Assembly (NCBI GenBank): GCA_036365455.1
Contig: JAWQUS010000030.1
Coordinates: forward strand, 7,688,001 to 7,752,000
From: Macrosoma leucophasiata
Taxonomy: Eukaryota; Arthropoda; Insecta; Lepidoptera; Hedylidae
Direction of reading: 5' to 3'
DNA: 64,000 nt
In this document: one piece after another, positions 1 through 10,611 of the stretch
Layout: every line of letters begins with the position of its first letter
Numbering within the stretch: the stretch's first letter is position 1
Notes under the pieces: generated by a model
The model's input: the letters and a program-made list of their open reading frames with translations, nothing else
What the model was told of the DNA's origin: nothing
The model's database searches: none
Made by a program: the position numbers and the translations under genes

Positions 1-63
1 ATCCGCCGCGATCGCTGGGCCGCGTTGCGCTATCCGCCGCGACCGCTGGCAGCGTTGCTCTAT
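1..63. mobile_element. Right end of a GTTGCTCTAT-terminated MITE
   Basis: The first 63 bases end in GCGTTGCTCTAT, the terminus of the inverted-repeat elements at 6537-6810 and 54038-54326. The GC-rich subterminal block (CCGCCGCG...GCTGG) is present twice in tandem. The rest of the element lies left of the window. Confidence 0.6.
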
Positions 64-460
64 GCAAAAAGTAAACTGTTTGCTAGTATACATCTGAAGA
101 CGTGCACCACCTTGCGCATAGGTATAATAAATAAATAAATTATTATTATTAAATAAAGAAATAATGTACCGGCATAAATAACGTGGGTATTGAACCAAAT
201 TCCAGCTTTATTTTATGTACTCCTCCATCAGAAAAACATATTTGTTCAAAATGCTTGCTGCATACACTCGAATTTTTTCTAGGTACCCAGTTTTCTCTAT
301 TTATCTTTGTTAGCCATTTTTCTCGGATATAAACATTCTTTGGTAATCTGAAATGTTATTAAATTCATTTTAAGAATATTTGTTACAGCGCAGTTTGGCT
401 ATGAATCTGTAATTTTTTAATAAATACATTAAAAAAGGTAAGAGGTTCATTAGTAAAGAA
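64..460. other. AT-rich spacer, nothing recognised
   Basis: AT-rich non-coding sequence with short ATT runs. I see no exon, repeat of known family or RNA gene here. Confidence 0.5.
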
Positions 461-1088
461 AAAAAACCGGCCAAGTGCGTGTCGGACCACGCGCGGTATA
501 GGGCTCCGTAGTTACAGAGTAAGAGATGTAATGAAAAAAAAATATAAATATTTTCTATGGAGTTGTTCGAAAATTTCAAGTAAAATACATTAGTTGACTA
601 TTACTCAAAAGGCAAGGGCAACTTAAGTGTGATAGTTTACCTTTTAATTTCGTTATATGTAGCTTCTATTGTCTGTACGTTTGAATTTCTAACAACAACC
701 GTTTAGTTGGTAAGGGGCGGGGGACACTTGACTCTAACGAAAATTTGCACTTTAAAGCTTAATAAGTCACGAACAGTTAATCAAAGAGAAAAATGATGTT
801 CGGACATCCATAATATTTTTAAAAGACCTATCCAACAATACCCCCCCCTTATTTGGAAATCGAAAATAAAAAAAATACATGCGTGGTACAAGTAGGGGTA
901 GTTAGCCTAAATATTTTTATTATGTTTTTATTCGACCACTTTGTCGGCGTGATTAACGTATATACTTGTGCCAAATTTCAAGTCTCTTATACCAATAGTT
1001 TTTGCGCTAAACCGCGGACTGACAGACAGGCAGACGGACATAGCGAAACTATAAGGGTTCCTTGTTTACTACCGAACCCTAAAAAAAC
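461..1088 (+). mobile_element. Dispersed CCGGCCAAGTGCG repeat, full-length copy
   Basis: The block opens with AAAAAACCGGCCAAGTGCG and closes with a GACAGACAGGCAGACGGA stretch followed by AAGGGTTCC...GAACCCTAAAAA. The same two ends occur inverted at 49463-50116, and a fragment lies at 35235-35330. It is a widespread repeat type in insect genomes. No coding capacity is visible, and the small open frames inside it are chance. Confidence 0.7.
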
Positions 1089-1859
1089 TGGTCAATCCCT
1101 ATAAAGTGAAGCTATAAATAGTAGTAGGTAATTCATGTATTTGTTATTATTATAAAGTTAATTCTTATGCATTCAAAGCATATTTATTATAAAATCTGTT
1201 AATTTTGTCTATCCGTTAATATAGAAAAGTTTTGTATCACAACTAAATCCTTGCGTTTAGTTAGAGAGCTAAACATTTAATTCATACTTACACGTGAAAT
1301 GAATAATTATGTGGGTTTTCTCTCCTAGATGAGTAACATCCAGGTACTACACACGCAACCATAATTATTTTTATACATTAAACTTTAAAATCCAAAATTT
1401 AATAAAATTAAGAGGAATTTATTTGTTTCATTTTTCACTACTGAAGTTTGACCCATTGACCACAGACCAAATCAGACCAATGAATTTATAAGCTTGGTTA
1501 TTAGTCTGTGTTTATAAGCTCATTGCCACAGACCAATAGAGAGTAAGTTTGACTTTGACTGAAGCCAGGCTGTAGAGAATTAATAATCGATAATTTTTCT
1601 GTATAATCGATTTATTTTTACGAAAATAATCAATTTTTAATTTTGCAGTTTTACGCAATGCTTCCGATTTTTTTTTAATTTTATTAAGTGGATTATTTAT
1701 TTCGTAGTTTCCCACCGCACTGTTAATATTTTAACAGCAATTAATTATAGAATTATTTTCAACGCCATCTAGTGCCTTGAAAACATACTATAACTCAGTC
1801 GGTATAACAATACAGTAAATTCACATTTTGAATTGAATAGACTGTGGTTTTATTAACAA
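1089..1859. other. AT-rich spacer
   Basis: Non-coding AT-rich stretch. Short ACCACAGACCAAATCAGACC-like words recur around 1440-1545. No gene or clear element is visible. Confidence 0.4.
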
Positions 1860-1865
1860 TTAACC

Positions 1866-2812
1866 CTTCTGGTCTGGATCCGGATCAGGTAGTGGATCAG
1901 GATCAGGATCTGGTAGTGGATCAGTATCAGGCTCCGGTTGTGGATCAGGAGCAGAATCTGGTACGGGATCAGGATCTGGTAGTAGATCAAGATCAGGCTC
2001 TGGTAGTGGATCCGGATCTGGTAGTGGATCAGGATTTGGCTCTGGTAGTGGATCCGGATCAGATAGTGGATCAGGATCAGACTCTGGTTGTGGATCAGAA
2101 TCAGACTCTGGTAGTGGATCAGAATCTGGTAGTGGATCAGGATCTGGCTCTGGTAGTGGATCCGGATCTGGTAGTGGATCAGGATCAGGATCTGGTAGTG
2201 TATCTGGATCAGACTCTGGTACTGGATCAGGATCTGGCTCTGGTAGTGGATGCGGATCTGGTAGTGGATCAGGATCAGGATCTGGTAGTGGATCAGGATC
2301 AGGATCTGGTAGTGGATCAGGATTTGGCTCTGGTAGTGGATCCGGATCAGGTAGTGGATCAGGATCAGACTCTGGTTGTGGATCAGAATCAGACTCTGGT
2401 AGTGGATCAGAATCTGGTAGTGGATCAGGATCTGGCTCTGGTAGTGGATCCGGATCTGGTAGTGGATCAGGATCAGGATCTGTTAGTGTATCTGGATCAG
2501 ACTCTGGTACTGGATCAGGATCTGGTAGTGGATCAGGATCTGGCTCTGGTAGTTGATCCGGATCTGGTAGTGGATCAGGATCAGGATCTGGTAGTGTATC
2601 TGGATCAGACTCTGGTACTGGATCAGGATCTGGTAGTGGATTAGGATCTGGCTCTGGTAGTGGATTCGGATCTGGTAGTGGATCAGGATCAGGATCTGGT
2701 AGTGTATCTGGATCAGACTGTGGTACTGGATCAGGATCTGGTAGTGGATCAGGATCTGGCTCTGGTAGTTGATCCGGATCTGGTAGTGGATCAAGATCAG
2801 GATCCATTCCGT
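1866..2812. repeat. GGATCA/TCTGGT hexamer-based minisatellite with open frames on both strands
   Basis: About 950 bp are built from variants of the hexamers GGATCA, GGATCT, GGTAGT and GACTCT, arranged in imperfect higher-order units of 18-36 bp and about 110 bp. Read on the minus strand from 2840 to 1860 it gives one unbroken 326-residue frame of (L/D)PDPLPEPDP-type repeats. Plus-strand frames read VDQDQDLV or Gly-Ser repeats; the Gly-Ser frame is broken by TGA near 2552 and 2769. The open frames follow from the stop-poor hexamers. There is no signal peptide, flanking domain or splice context, so I treat this as a satellite, not a gene. A repetitive secreted or structural protein cannot be excluded. 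Confidence 0.75.
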
Positions 2813-2917
2813 GATTTATCCCTATTTTCCTTAAGCTCAATTTAAAATCATGGACTCGTAGCTGTCTGTGGAACTCATTTCGCTATGGATTTCTGATGAT
2901 GATTCTGATTCTGATTA

Positions 2918-3012
2918 ATGAAATTTGGTACAGGGATAGAGTTGACTTTGAGAAAGAACATAGGGTCCTCATTTAAACGACATCCACGAGGGCGAAGCCG
3001 CAGGCAACAGCT
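2918..3012 (+). repeat. Fragment of dispersed CTAGCTG-type repeat
   Basis: The phrase ATGAAATTTGGTACAGGGAT followed by AGTTGACTTTGAGAAAGAACATAGG, and an end in CAACAGCTAG, match (inverted) the block at 59455-59620 and relate to 20971-21145. It is a truncated copy. Confidence 0.5.
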
Positions 3013-3487
3013 AGTCAACTATAAAATAGAAATGTTTGTATCATCGCCACACCCTTATAGTGTATCTACACATAGTATGATACCATGGAATATTTCAAAA
3101 AGCGATTTACCACAATTGTTCTTAAACACTCTTAAATTCATAATTTTCACTTCATTCAATGTCTTGTGTACCACAAGACATTTCGTCTTAAAGTTTGGGA
3201 TTCATTGATAAATGCTTCTTTATTGACAAGATTTTCATTCTTTTCCTATGCTCGGTTGCAATAAATTACCAATGTAGGTAGGCTTACACAGCTTACTATC
3301 CGATATAATTTGACATTTCATCCATACGTTAACTCTCACAATCAACCGTTCCTAAATATACGTACGCATATTGGTAAGTTATTGGAACTCGGCCCTAGTA
3401 ATACCATCTTACCGGAAAGAAAAAGGTTTTAACGAACTGTTATAATGAGGATGTTCGTATCAACTGAGATCTTCGAAATCCTTAACT
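3013..3487. other. Spacer, nothing recognised
   Basis: AT-rich sequence without a supported gene or element. Confidence 0.4.
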
Positions 3488-3642
3488 ATCACAGAGGCAG
3501 ACCATCTTAAGCCTCAGGGGTGGCAACGCATCTGCACATTTACCTCTGGTTTTTGTGTTGGTGTCTATAGGCTACAGTCGTCACTAAACATCCGTGCTGC
3601 GTGTTTGTCACCTTCGTTACATAAACAAAATATATATGTGTA
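3488..3642 (+). mobile_element. SINE-like family A, 3' fragment
   Basis: Contains the family words CCTCAGGGGTGGCAACGCATC, GTCTATAGGCTACAGTC and the end ACATAAACAAAAT. It matches the last half of the roughly 280-bp family A elements (compare 19842-20125). Confidence 0.6.
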
Positions 3643-4210
3643 GTTATGTTTTATGTGTCGAAATTGTGGGTTGTGGGATTTTTAACATAAAGCAATTGAT
3701 AGCGTGCACAGGTGTAGGAAAGTTTAAATAGGATTTAATGCAATGTAAAGTGGTTTTTCGTGCTTCTCCGAGACTTCATAAGAAGGCCCTACTCCCCATT
3801 AGTTCACTGTACATCGCATCAACATCCATATGGAGCCATCTCATCATCGTCATCCTCCATAAATAAATTCATTCACTATGTTAGAGATTTATGAAATGAG
3901 CAGTTGTAATGTATTTATAATATTACTTGATCAATGGCGTTATAGTCTATAGCTGTCTCTTTGCCAAACTAAAAGAAAAAAAATACCACTTTGTCATCTT
4001 AAAAAAAAATCATAGTCAAGTCCCAGGAAAATTGTAACTTTATGGTTACCCTACTTAGAATACTGTCTCATGAGCAACCACACGCTGGCTACATCTATAG
4101 GTACTTAATCTAAGATTGTTAGTATAAGTATTTATTGGTCTGTGGTATTACAATATTGTGATGTTTTTTTTTTATAATTATTTTACGGCCACGGAAACAA
4201 GTCCTTAACA

Positions 4211-4806
4211 GCCAATCTTCAGTAATTTTTATCTTCATTGCTTATGATAATGAAAATCCATATGGAAGATGACGATGATTGGATGCTTCCATGTAGAATA
4301 TGATGAGATGGCCCCAGTAAAGTGATGAGGACTTTACTAGGAGATTTTACGAAGTTTTGGAGGCAACAAGAAAAATCACTTTTCACTTCATAATATCACT
4401 TTCCTATACCCGTGAACATTATCGAATGTTTTATGATAAAAATCCCACCATTTTTACACATAAAAAACACGACTATACACACGTGGGAAAGAGCCGAGTC
4501 ACAGCGTAACATTATTTTCAAAACTTGTGTACAGTCGTTTTTTATGTGTAAAAATGGTGAGATTTTTATCATAAAACATTCGATAATGTTCACGAGTGTC
4601 GAAAAGTGATACTTAATATGAAGTGAAAAGTAATTTTTCATGTTGCCAAAACTTTGTAAAAACTCCTAGTAAAGTCCCCATCATTTTACTAGACTCATCT
4701 CATCATATTATTATTCCACGTGGAAACATCCAATCATCGTCATCTACCATATGGATATTCATTATAAGAAATGAAGAATATAAAAACGAATGAAGATTGG
4801 CTAGAA
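4211..4806. repeat. Long foldback (inverted-repeat) element
   Basis: The left arm at about 4211-4475 and the right arm at about 4519-4806 are reverse complements over roughly 265-285 bp with about 85-90% identity by eye. The central loop is about 43 nt. Shared arm landmarks are AGCCAATCTTCA, TGACGATGATTGGATG, GGACTTTACTAGGAG and CGAATGTTTTATGATAAAAA. It contains no open frame of note. It resembles a foldback or hairpin-type non-autonomous transposon, and a transcript would form a long hairpin. Confidence 0.8.
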
Positions 4807-4924
4807 CTTAAATACACGGCCCTAAAACAAAAATTTGTGGTGAAAAAATTTACAGTAAAATTATGTTTATATATTCCAATTTCTTATTGATACTTTGGAG
4901 AAACAAAAGTTTCCACAATCTTGT

Positions 4925-5112
4925 CTCCTTTAATCTGTTTCTGCATTGCAACAAGCTATTGTATCATTAAAGCGCATTTTTTTGAATCGAGGGTCTAAAA
5001 TGTTTGCAGTCTCCAAAGCAGTAACATGTTCTATGGGACCCATTATTTTTGTCCGGCCGTGTGCCAATTTTATGATAAAAGCGTGTAGACTTAGTAAAAG
5101 AAAAAAAAACAT
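4925..5112 (-). pseudogene. hAT (ZBED-type) transposase remnant
   Basis: The minus strand reads ...TALETANILDPRFKKMRFND followed by TIACCNA. The LDPRFKK...F pattern is characteristic of the C-terminal region of hAT/ZBED-type transposases. Only about 35 recognisable residues survive before a stop, and the upstream frame turns into unrelated hydrophobic sequence. It lies immediately left of the inverted-repeat arm at 5101 and may be residue of the same element or an older insertion. Family assignment rests on this one motif. Confidence 0.5.
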
Positions 5113-5286
5113 TTATAAACCGTGAACTGAGTGATTCTATTGACTAAAAAACCTTACAATAACAATGACTACCTAGCCTATCAATTTTGTATGTATTTTT
5201 AGTCCTTCAATATCGAATATATATTATCAATGTTTTTATCTGATACCTCGAATCCAAGAACTAGAATAAAAAATTATGAAATAATG

Positions 5287-5322
5287 AATACCTAGCTAAC
5301 CAAAATTGGTTAGCTAGGTATT
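5287..5322. repeat. Perfect 17-bp-arm palindrome
   Basis: AATACCTAGCTAACCAA is followed by AA and then its exact reverse complement. It sits in the extra segment of the left arm of the composite element. Confidence 0.9.
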
Positions 5323-5460
5323 TATTAGGGTTGTTGAGGAAGTGATTATGAGGAAGAGGAGGAGGAAGAGGAATTGTGACGCGCAAATTTAGAGAATGCG
5401 GATGAGGAAGAGGATATTTTATGAGGAAGAGGATGCGGATGAGGAAGAGGAAAAGGAAGA

Positions 5461-5779
5461 ACGTACATTTCTTCACGCCTGTAATCCCCGAAGGGGTAGG
5501 CAGAGGTAAATGCATGCATTCAAGCATACATGCAAACACCTACGACTCGCCGGATACGTTTTGGCCCATGTAACAGATGGCGAACCTGTTGTCATCTCCG
5601 GGCACATTGCCAAACTCCGAGGTACCTACTGGGAAACTTCCAGAAAATTTAAAAATCCTAATAGAACCAGAGATAAAGGATTTTTAACCGTTATCTCTGA
5701 TAGTCCCCGATCCGGCAATCGAACCCAGGACCACCAGCGTGGTAGTAGTGGACTGCTACCACTACGCTGAGGCAGTTAA
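5461..5779 (-). mobile_element. tRNA-headed SINE B
   Basis: On the minus strand the head reads AACTGCCTCAGCGTAGTGG with a B-box-like GGTTCGATTGCC. The body contains the ATCTCTGGTTCTATT and GTAACAGATGG equivalents, and the tail contains ATTACAGGCGTGAAG. It is the same family as 19080-19398, 37347-37682 and 48872-49190. Confidence 0.8.
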
Positions 5780-5794
5780 TGATATAATAATAAT

Positions 5795-6153
5795 AATAAT
5801 GGCAACCGTTGAAACGCCCCACTGCTGGGCATGAGTCTCTCCCCTTCTTGAGGGGAGGCCTGGAGCTTACTCCACCACGCTGCTCCAATGCGGGTTGGTG
5901 GAGATAAGGGTTAGTGGCCAACCCGCTGTCGGATGTTTTCAAACCGGCCATACATATGGCCTGCGACAAGGTTTAACGACTGCTATTTATCTACAGCAAC
6001 CAGGACCGTCGGCTTAACTTGCTCTCCGAAGCCCGGAAACGCGCATTTTAATTTGCCACTAGTGGTCACCCGTCACAAACCCAACCGTACCCGTATCGCT
6101 TAATCGAGTAGATCGCTTGCGTTCTACACCAGCTGCGAGGCCTTGCGCGCTTC
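5795..6153 (-). mobile_element. SINE C copy
   Basis: An AATAATAATAAT tract is followed by the block GAGTCTCTCCCCTTCTTGAG ... GCGCATTTTAATTTGCCACT ... GCGCGCTTC. The same about 355-bp block occurs at 35472-35826. The A-rich end at the low coordinate suggests minus orientation. Confidence 0.75.
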
Positions 6154-6536
6154 AGAAAGATGAAAAGAGGATGATACGAAATTATAAACACTAGCGGACC
6201 CAACCCAAAATCCGCTGTCCTGTCTCTATGTACATAACTTAGTACATACATACAAAAAAATAATAATTATGGGGCATTTTCCAGTGGACCAAACTATGAA
6301 TCTAAACCATTCTCAAAACACACACAATAATGAATCATCAAAATCGGTCCAGCAGTTACGGACGAGTTCAGTAACATACTCGTATCTACACAACACACGC
6401 ACACAAAAAAATATGAGTGAATGATACAATTTAATTTAGAAATTGAAATGAAAATAGGAATGCAGTCGTTATTTCTTTGTTACTTAGGTACTTAAGTCGA
6501 ATATTATTAATCAAAATAAAAGAATTTAATACTATC

Positions 6537-6810
6537 ATAGAGCAACACCGGAGAGGAGTAGCCATATGCAGGCCTAGGCCTATACCTGTCGCCTAGATGT
6601 TTATGTGTGCGTGAAATTGTTTCTGTATTTTGTTAAAGTCAAGGTGTGAGTTTCGTAGTAATATACGATTTTTGTCGCATTTGCGAGTTTTGCGACACAC
6701 ACGCATCCCAAAACTCGCAAATGCGTGCGAAAAATGGCAGACTGTTTTGCATCGGTAATAAACGCTACTCCCCTCCAGTCCGCCGCGGCCGGTGGTCCGT
6801 GTTGCTCTAT
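6537..6810. mobile_element. MITE with ATAGAGCAACAC inverted ends
   Basis: ATAGAGCAACACCGG at the left and GTGTTGCTCTAT at the right form terminal inverted repeats. The interior is shared with 54038-54326 (CTGTCGCCTAGATGTTTA, GTCAAGGTGTGAGTTTCGTA, TTTGCATCGGTAATAAAC). It contains an inner inverted pair CGCATTTGCGAGTTTTG / CAAAACTCGCAAATGCG. It has no coding capacity. Confidence 0.8.
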
Positions 6811-7518
6811 GAATACTATTAAACAAAATTAATTACAGGGAGGTTATTTTTTTTATATTTCGAATTTTTTAGAGGCGTACGCGTATAAATAGTATTTATG
6901 TTTTGTATGTCAATAAAATTAAAACAAACAAGCAAGGAACAGCGCCGGTGGCGGGAGGGGAGGTCTCGCTCGCTTGTTCGGCCCGGCATCGCGCTGCGGC
7001 GTGTGTGTGCGTTGCCATGGATACTCCTCCTTAATTCCTCTTAAATTTTGAGGAAGCGATAGCGGAAGAGGATTTTTTATTTTTATGTATGAGGATGCGG
7101 TAACGGATGTGAAACCCAAAATATTGCGGAACTTCCTCATTATGAGGAAGAGGAAGAGGAATCCTCAACAACCATAGTATTTATTATTATTGAAAGGTTT
7201 TTTAGTTATTAGAATCACTCAGTTCACGGTTTACAAATGTTTTTTATTCCGCTTCTTCTATTCGATGTATTTGAAAAAAAAAACATCGATGTATACTCGA
7301 TGCTGAAGAACTAAAACAATATCGGTTCGATTCGACGTATTGATGAAATACATCGAGTGTTTATTAAACATCGATGCATTTCGTCCACCCCTAGTGTGTG
7401 TTGTTTTTGAATTTTCAAGTAGATATTTTTTTGCATAAGAACTTGTGTGAATTATTGTGAATAAAGTCAATCTTTACTTTAATAACTACTTAGCTAGTTT
7501 CATTTATTGTAAAAAAAT

Positions 7519-9936
7519 ATGTCAAGCATGACAAATACTCATTGCGCCATTCAGGGATGTAAAACATCGGTTTATAATAGACCGCCAGGAGTCAGTCTTC
7601 ACGCGTAAGCACATTTATTTATGTTACACTGGCGACCCGCCCCCGCTTTGCGCGGTTGCTATGTTACCTACCCTCTCTAATTCATCCTAGCATGATGTTA
7701 TATAGCCTAAAGCCTTCCTCGATAAATAAGCTTATTTAACACTGAAAGAATTTTTCAAATTGGACCAGTAGTTCCTGAGATTAGCATGTTCAAGCAATTA
7801 AACTCTTTAGCTTTATAATATTAGTATAGATTAGCACTCAGAACTGAGATTTTATTGTTTGAAAGTTACGTAATGTGTGTATGAAAAGAATGAAATGAAA
7901 AGAGTGTAATGTGTGTATGAAAAGAATGCCAAAGTTTGAGGTGTTTGTAGGTTAGAGCATCACTGAAATTGTCTGCTGCATAGTAGCAGTGTCCAGCCCT
8001 ACTGTACACTAGTGCTATTATATCTCAACAAAGATAAAGTAATACAGGTCCCATTAATGGTAATGCATTCTTCCAGCAAGAATATCTTTTACATTATTGT
8101 TTGTTTTTGTAGATGTCCCACTTCCAACGACATGAGAAACAAATGGTTGAATGTTTTAAAAAATAGATGCGCCATATTAGACTGGGGAAGAAGTAAATTG
8201 TGTTCTAAACACTTTGAGAATAAATATTTTGACTCGCAAAGAAAATTGAAAGATAGTGCCATCCCAACATTGTTTCCAGTGAGGCAAACTCAAACAATTG
8301 TAAGTGTGTTTTCAGTTATAATAATATTTGTTGTAACAGTTTCTATGTGCAACTATACTTTGAGCAGAGTACTCTGATGGTGAGATTCACAGACCGCACT
8401 ACGACTTTACTTTGAGCACAGTACTCTGATGGTGAGATTCACAGACCGCACTACGACTTTAAGCAAAGTATGCTTAAAACTGTCAGAAATGTATGGCTTG
8501 ACAGTTTAAAGCATACTTTGCTCAAAATAAAGTACGCTTAGAACTATCGGCAATCTGTTAATCTCACCCTTAGTAGTAAAGTTCTGCTAGACTCCATGTC
8601 CTAAGTTTGATGTTCAGGTCATGATGTGATGTGATATAATTGTTTTCATTTCAGATTATTCTCAGTGTAATTTAAATTTGTAAATATGGCTGATTAATTT
8701 TGATAAGATTCAGCTTAACCTTAAAAATATGACAATCGATTTTCAATAGTGTCTATGTCTAGCCGCCAGAGGGCCATTCCTTGAAGGGTTAATTGAAATT
8801 TATCAAAGCGTGTCAATTTTATAAATGGCTCCTAAGTGGCCCTTGTGTGAATAGATTCACAATTAAAAATATCTAATGACTGATTACAAAATTATTGTAG
8901 TACAATATTGCTCAAACAAAAGGTGAATATTCTGACCTAAGTGTAATTTTTTATTTATTTTGATAATTTGCCTGAATTCTATCATTGCCAAAATCTTGGA
9001 ATATGTGTTAAATAATACAACTCAAGTTATCCATTGTGTGAATACAGCTCAGTCAGTTGGAGAGAGCCTCTGGCCCAGTGGTTGTGGGTTCAAGTCCTGC
9101 CTGACATCAAATTTTACTTTCCATTTTTTTTAATATTTCACTCACGTGTGTTACTGGTGGTAGAGCTGCAGTGACGGAGCTCGCTTGCGTAGGCACCACC
9201 GCATTACTTAACATACTTGCCGCTAAATGGTAGTGTTTAGCACTATTGTGTTCCGGTCCGGTTCCGGTTTTGGGTGGTAATGTACGGCCCTGTAATTTCT
9301 GGCACAGATGCATAACACTAGGCCTCAGGAGTGGTAATGCATCTGCATTTTGACATTTAGTCATTGTGTAAGTGTCTATAGGCTGCAGTCATCACTTAAC
9401 ATCAATGTGAACTGCATTCTTGTTTGCCACTTCCATAACATAAAAAATGTTATATTGCGAAAAATCCAACAAAATAAAACTGTCTGTGCTTTTAAGATTT
9501 TTTTTAACCATTATTTTTTAAATTTCAGTTCAGTGAAACACTTGGAGGCCGATCTAAAGTGGAAAGATTACTGAGTAGAATGAGTCAATCAGAGCTTGTA
9601 TCTGATATAAAGGGCACAATGAATAGATTCAAAGAACCAGAAGATTTCGAAAATGTAATCACTGACAATTTGAGATGTAGGTATGATGCTTCAAATGAAG
9701 CACAGTTGTGGCTTCTAGTCAAGAAACAAAATCATTTAAATAATAGACTTTTAGAGTTAGTTAATCAGAATAAAAAACGCATTGACACATTGCAAAAGAA
9801 TGCAGAGAGCAATAAAATGAAAAAAGATACAGATCAGAGTATTGAAACTTATAAATACATTGTAAAGAGTTTGCAAGAAAAACTAGCCACCCTCGAAGAA
9901 CAGATTGAAATATTGACTGCTGTTGAATCTAGATAA
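7519..9936 (+). CDS. THAP-domain zinc-finger protein with C-terminal coiled coil (3 exons)
   Basis: Exons are 7519-7604, 8113-8299 and 9529-9936. Introns have GT/AG ends and the phases agree, giving 226 residues. THAP domains bind DNA through a C2CH zinc site. Here the ligands are C9, C14, C59 and H62 (LCSKHF), with the family's conserved Trp at W40 and an AIPTLF-type motif near residue 82. The last about 85 residues are Leu/Lys/Glu/Gln-rich and look like a coiled coil for dimerisation. ATG 7519 is the first methionine before the THAP start. A possible poly-A signal is at 9980. A CATCGATG-containing repeat ends just upstream near 7390. It could be a host regulator or a domesticated transposase-derived gene; no transposase catalytic part is present. 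Introns hold a dispersed repeat, a MITE and a SINE-like element. Confidence 0.85.
7625..7830 (+). repeat. Dispersed repeat in THAP intron 1
   Basis: GGCGACCCGCCCCCGCTTTG ... GAGATTAGCATGTTCAA ... ATAATATTAGTATAGA is a dispersed insect repeat type with this end phrase. It is non-coding. Confidence 0.55.
8340..8578. mobile_element. MITE with partial direct duplication in THAP intron 2
   Basis: GGTGAGATTCACAGACCGCA...AAACTGTCAG at the left is inverted at the right as CTGTTAATCTCACC with AAACTGTCAAG nearer the centre. The left end block (ACTCTGATGGTGAGATTCAC) occurs twice in tandem. Confidence 0.65.
9151..9450 (+). mobile_element. SINE-like family A, full copy in THAP intron 2
   Basis: Starts TTACTGGTGGTAGAGCTGCA and ends TTGCCACTTCCATAACAT plus A-run. 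It has all family blocks (CCGCTAAATGGTAGTG, CCTGTAATTTCTGGCAC, CTATAGGCTGCAGTC). It ends about 78 bp before the exon 3 acceptor. Confidence 0.8.
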
Positions 9937-9979
9937 ACAATATATTGTAAAAAACGAATGTAATTTTTTTTTTATTATA

Positions 9980-9985
9980 ATTAAA
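9980..9985 (+). terminator. Probable poly-A signal of the THAP gene
   Basis: ATTAAA lies 44 bp after the stop codon. It is a common variant of the canonical signal. AATAAA-type words also occur near 10056. Confidence 0.4.
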
Positions 9986-9989
9986 ACAT

Positions 9990-10611
9990 TGTGTAATTGA
10001 CTACATTATTTATTTCAATATTTATATATATCTTTCCCCAATACACAATTATAAAAATAAATAAGTACCTACCTAAGTAATGTTCAGTCTTAGATTACAA
10101 TTTTAATACATCATGTCAGAAGTAATATTTATAGTCTGATATTTTTTATATAAATAAAAATATTGTCCTGAGAATAAAGAGAAGAAACAAACAAATGTTG
10201 AAAGTTAGAAAAGAAATAAAAGAGATGAGAATTCAAATTTTAAAATGTTATTCTCTCACTCAATCTTAAAATAATACTTGGTCAACTTAAGGCTTCCACA
10301 GGACATTTTTTGAGTTGGGTGTAGTAAACGAGAAATATTACTTGTAAAGCCTACTAAGCTGGAAGTTTTCCTTTTGATTTCATTATACTATATGGTGGAT
10401 ATGCTATATTTTTGACTCTCCCGCCCCCAAAGAGGCATAATAATATAGATTTTTCCATCCTCCTCACCCTTATGTAATTAATGTATGGCCCCTAATGTTT
10501 TAGAATGATTCCTATTTGCCAACTTAACATTAAAAATGATTTAATGTATAGCAGTAAATATAAAACATTTACCATTATTATATATTTATAATTAATCTAT
10601 CACAAATTGAT
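9990..10611. other. Convergent intergenic region between THAP and PIF1 genes
   Basis: AT-rich sequence that probably contains both 3' untranslated regions. No element or RNA gene is recognised. Confidence 0.4.

Larger units (their letters stand above)
5101..7248. mobile_element. Composite element with long inverted ends
   Basis: Bases 5101-5163 and 7186-7248 are inverted copies (landmark AACCGTGAACTGAGTGATTC). Further in, GGTTGTTGAGGA at about 5329 is matched by TCCTCAACAACC at about 7160, each followed by GAGGAAGAGGA-rich subterminal tracts. The interior carries a SINE B, a SINE C and a MITE. The arms are separated on the left by about 155 extra bases containing a perfect palindrome (5287-5322). 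TATTTATTA occurs just outside both GGTTGTTGAGG ends and may be a target duplication of an inner hAT-like unit. No transposase frame is present. Confidence 0.55.
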
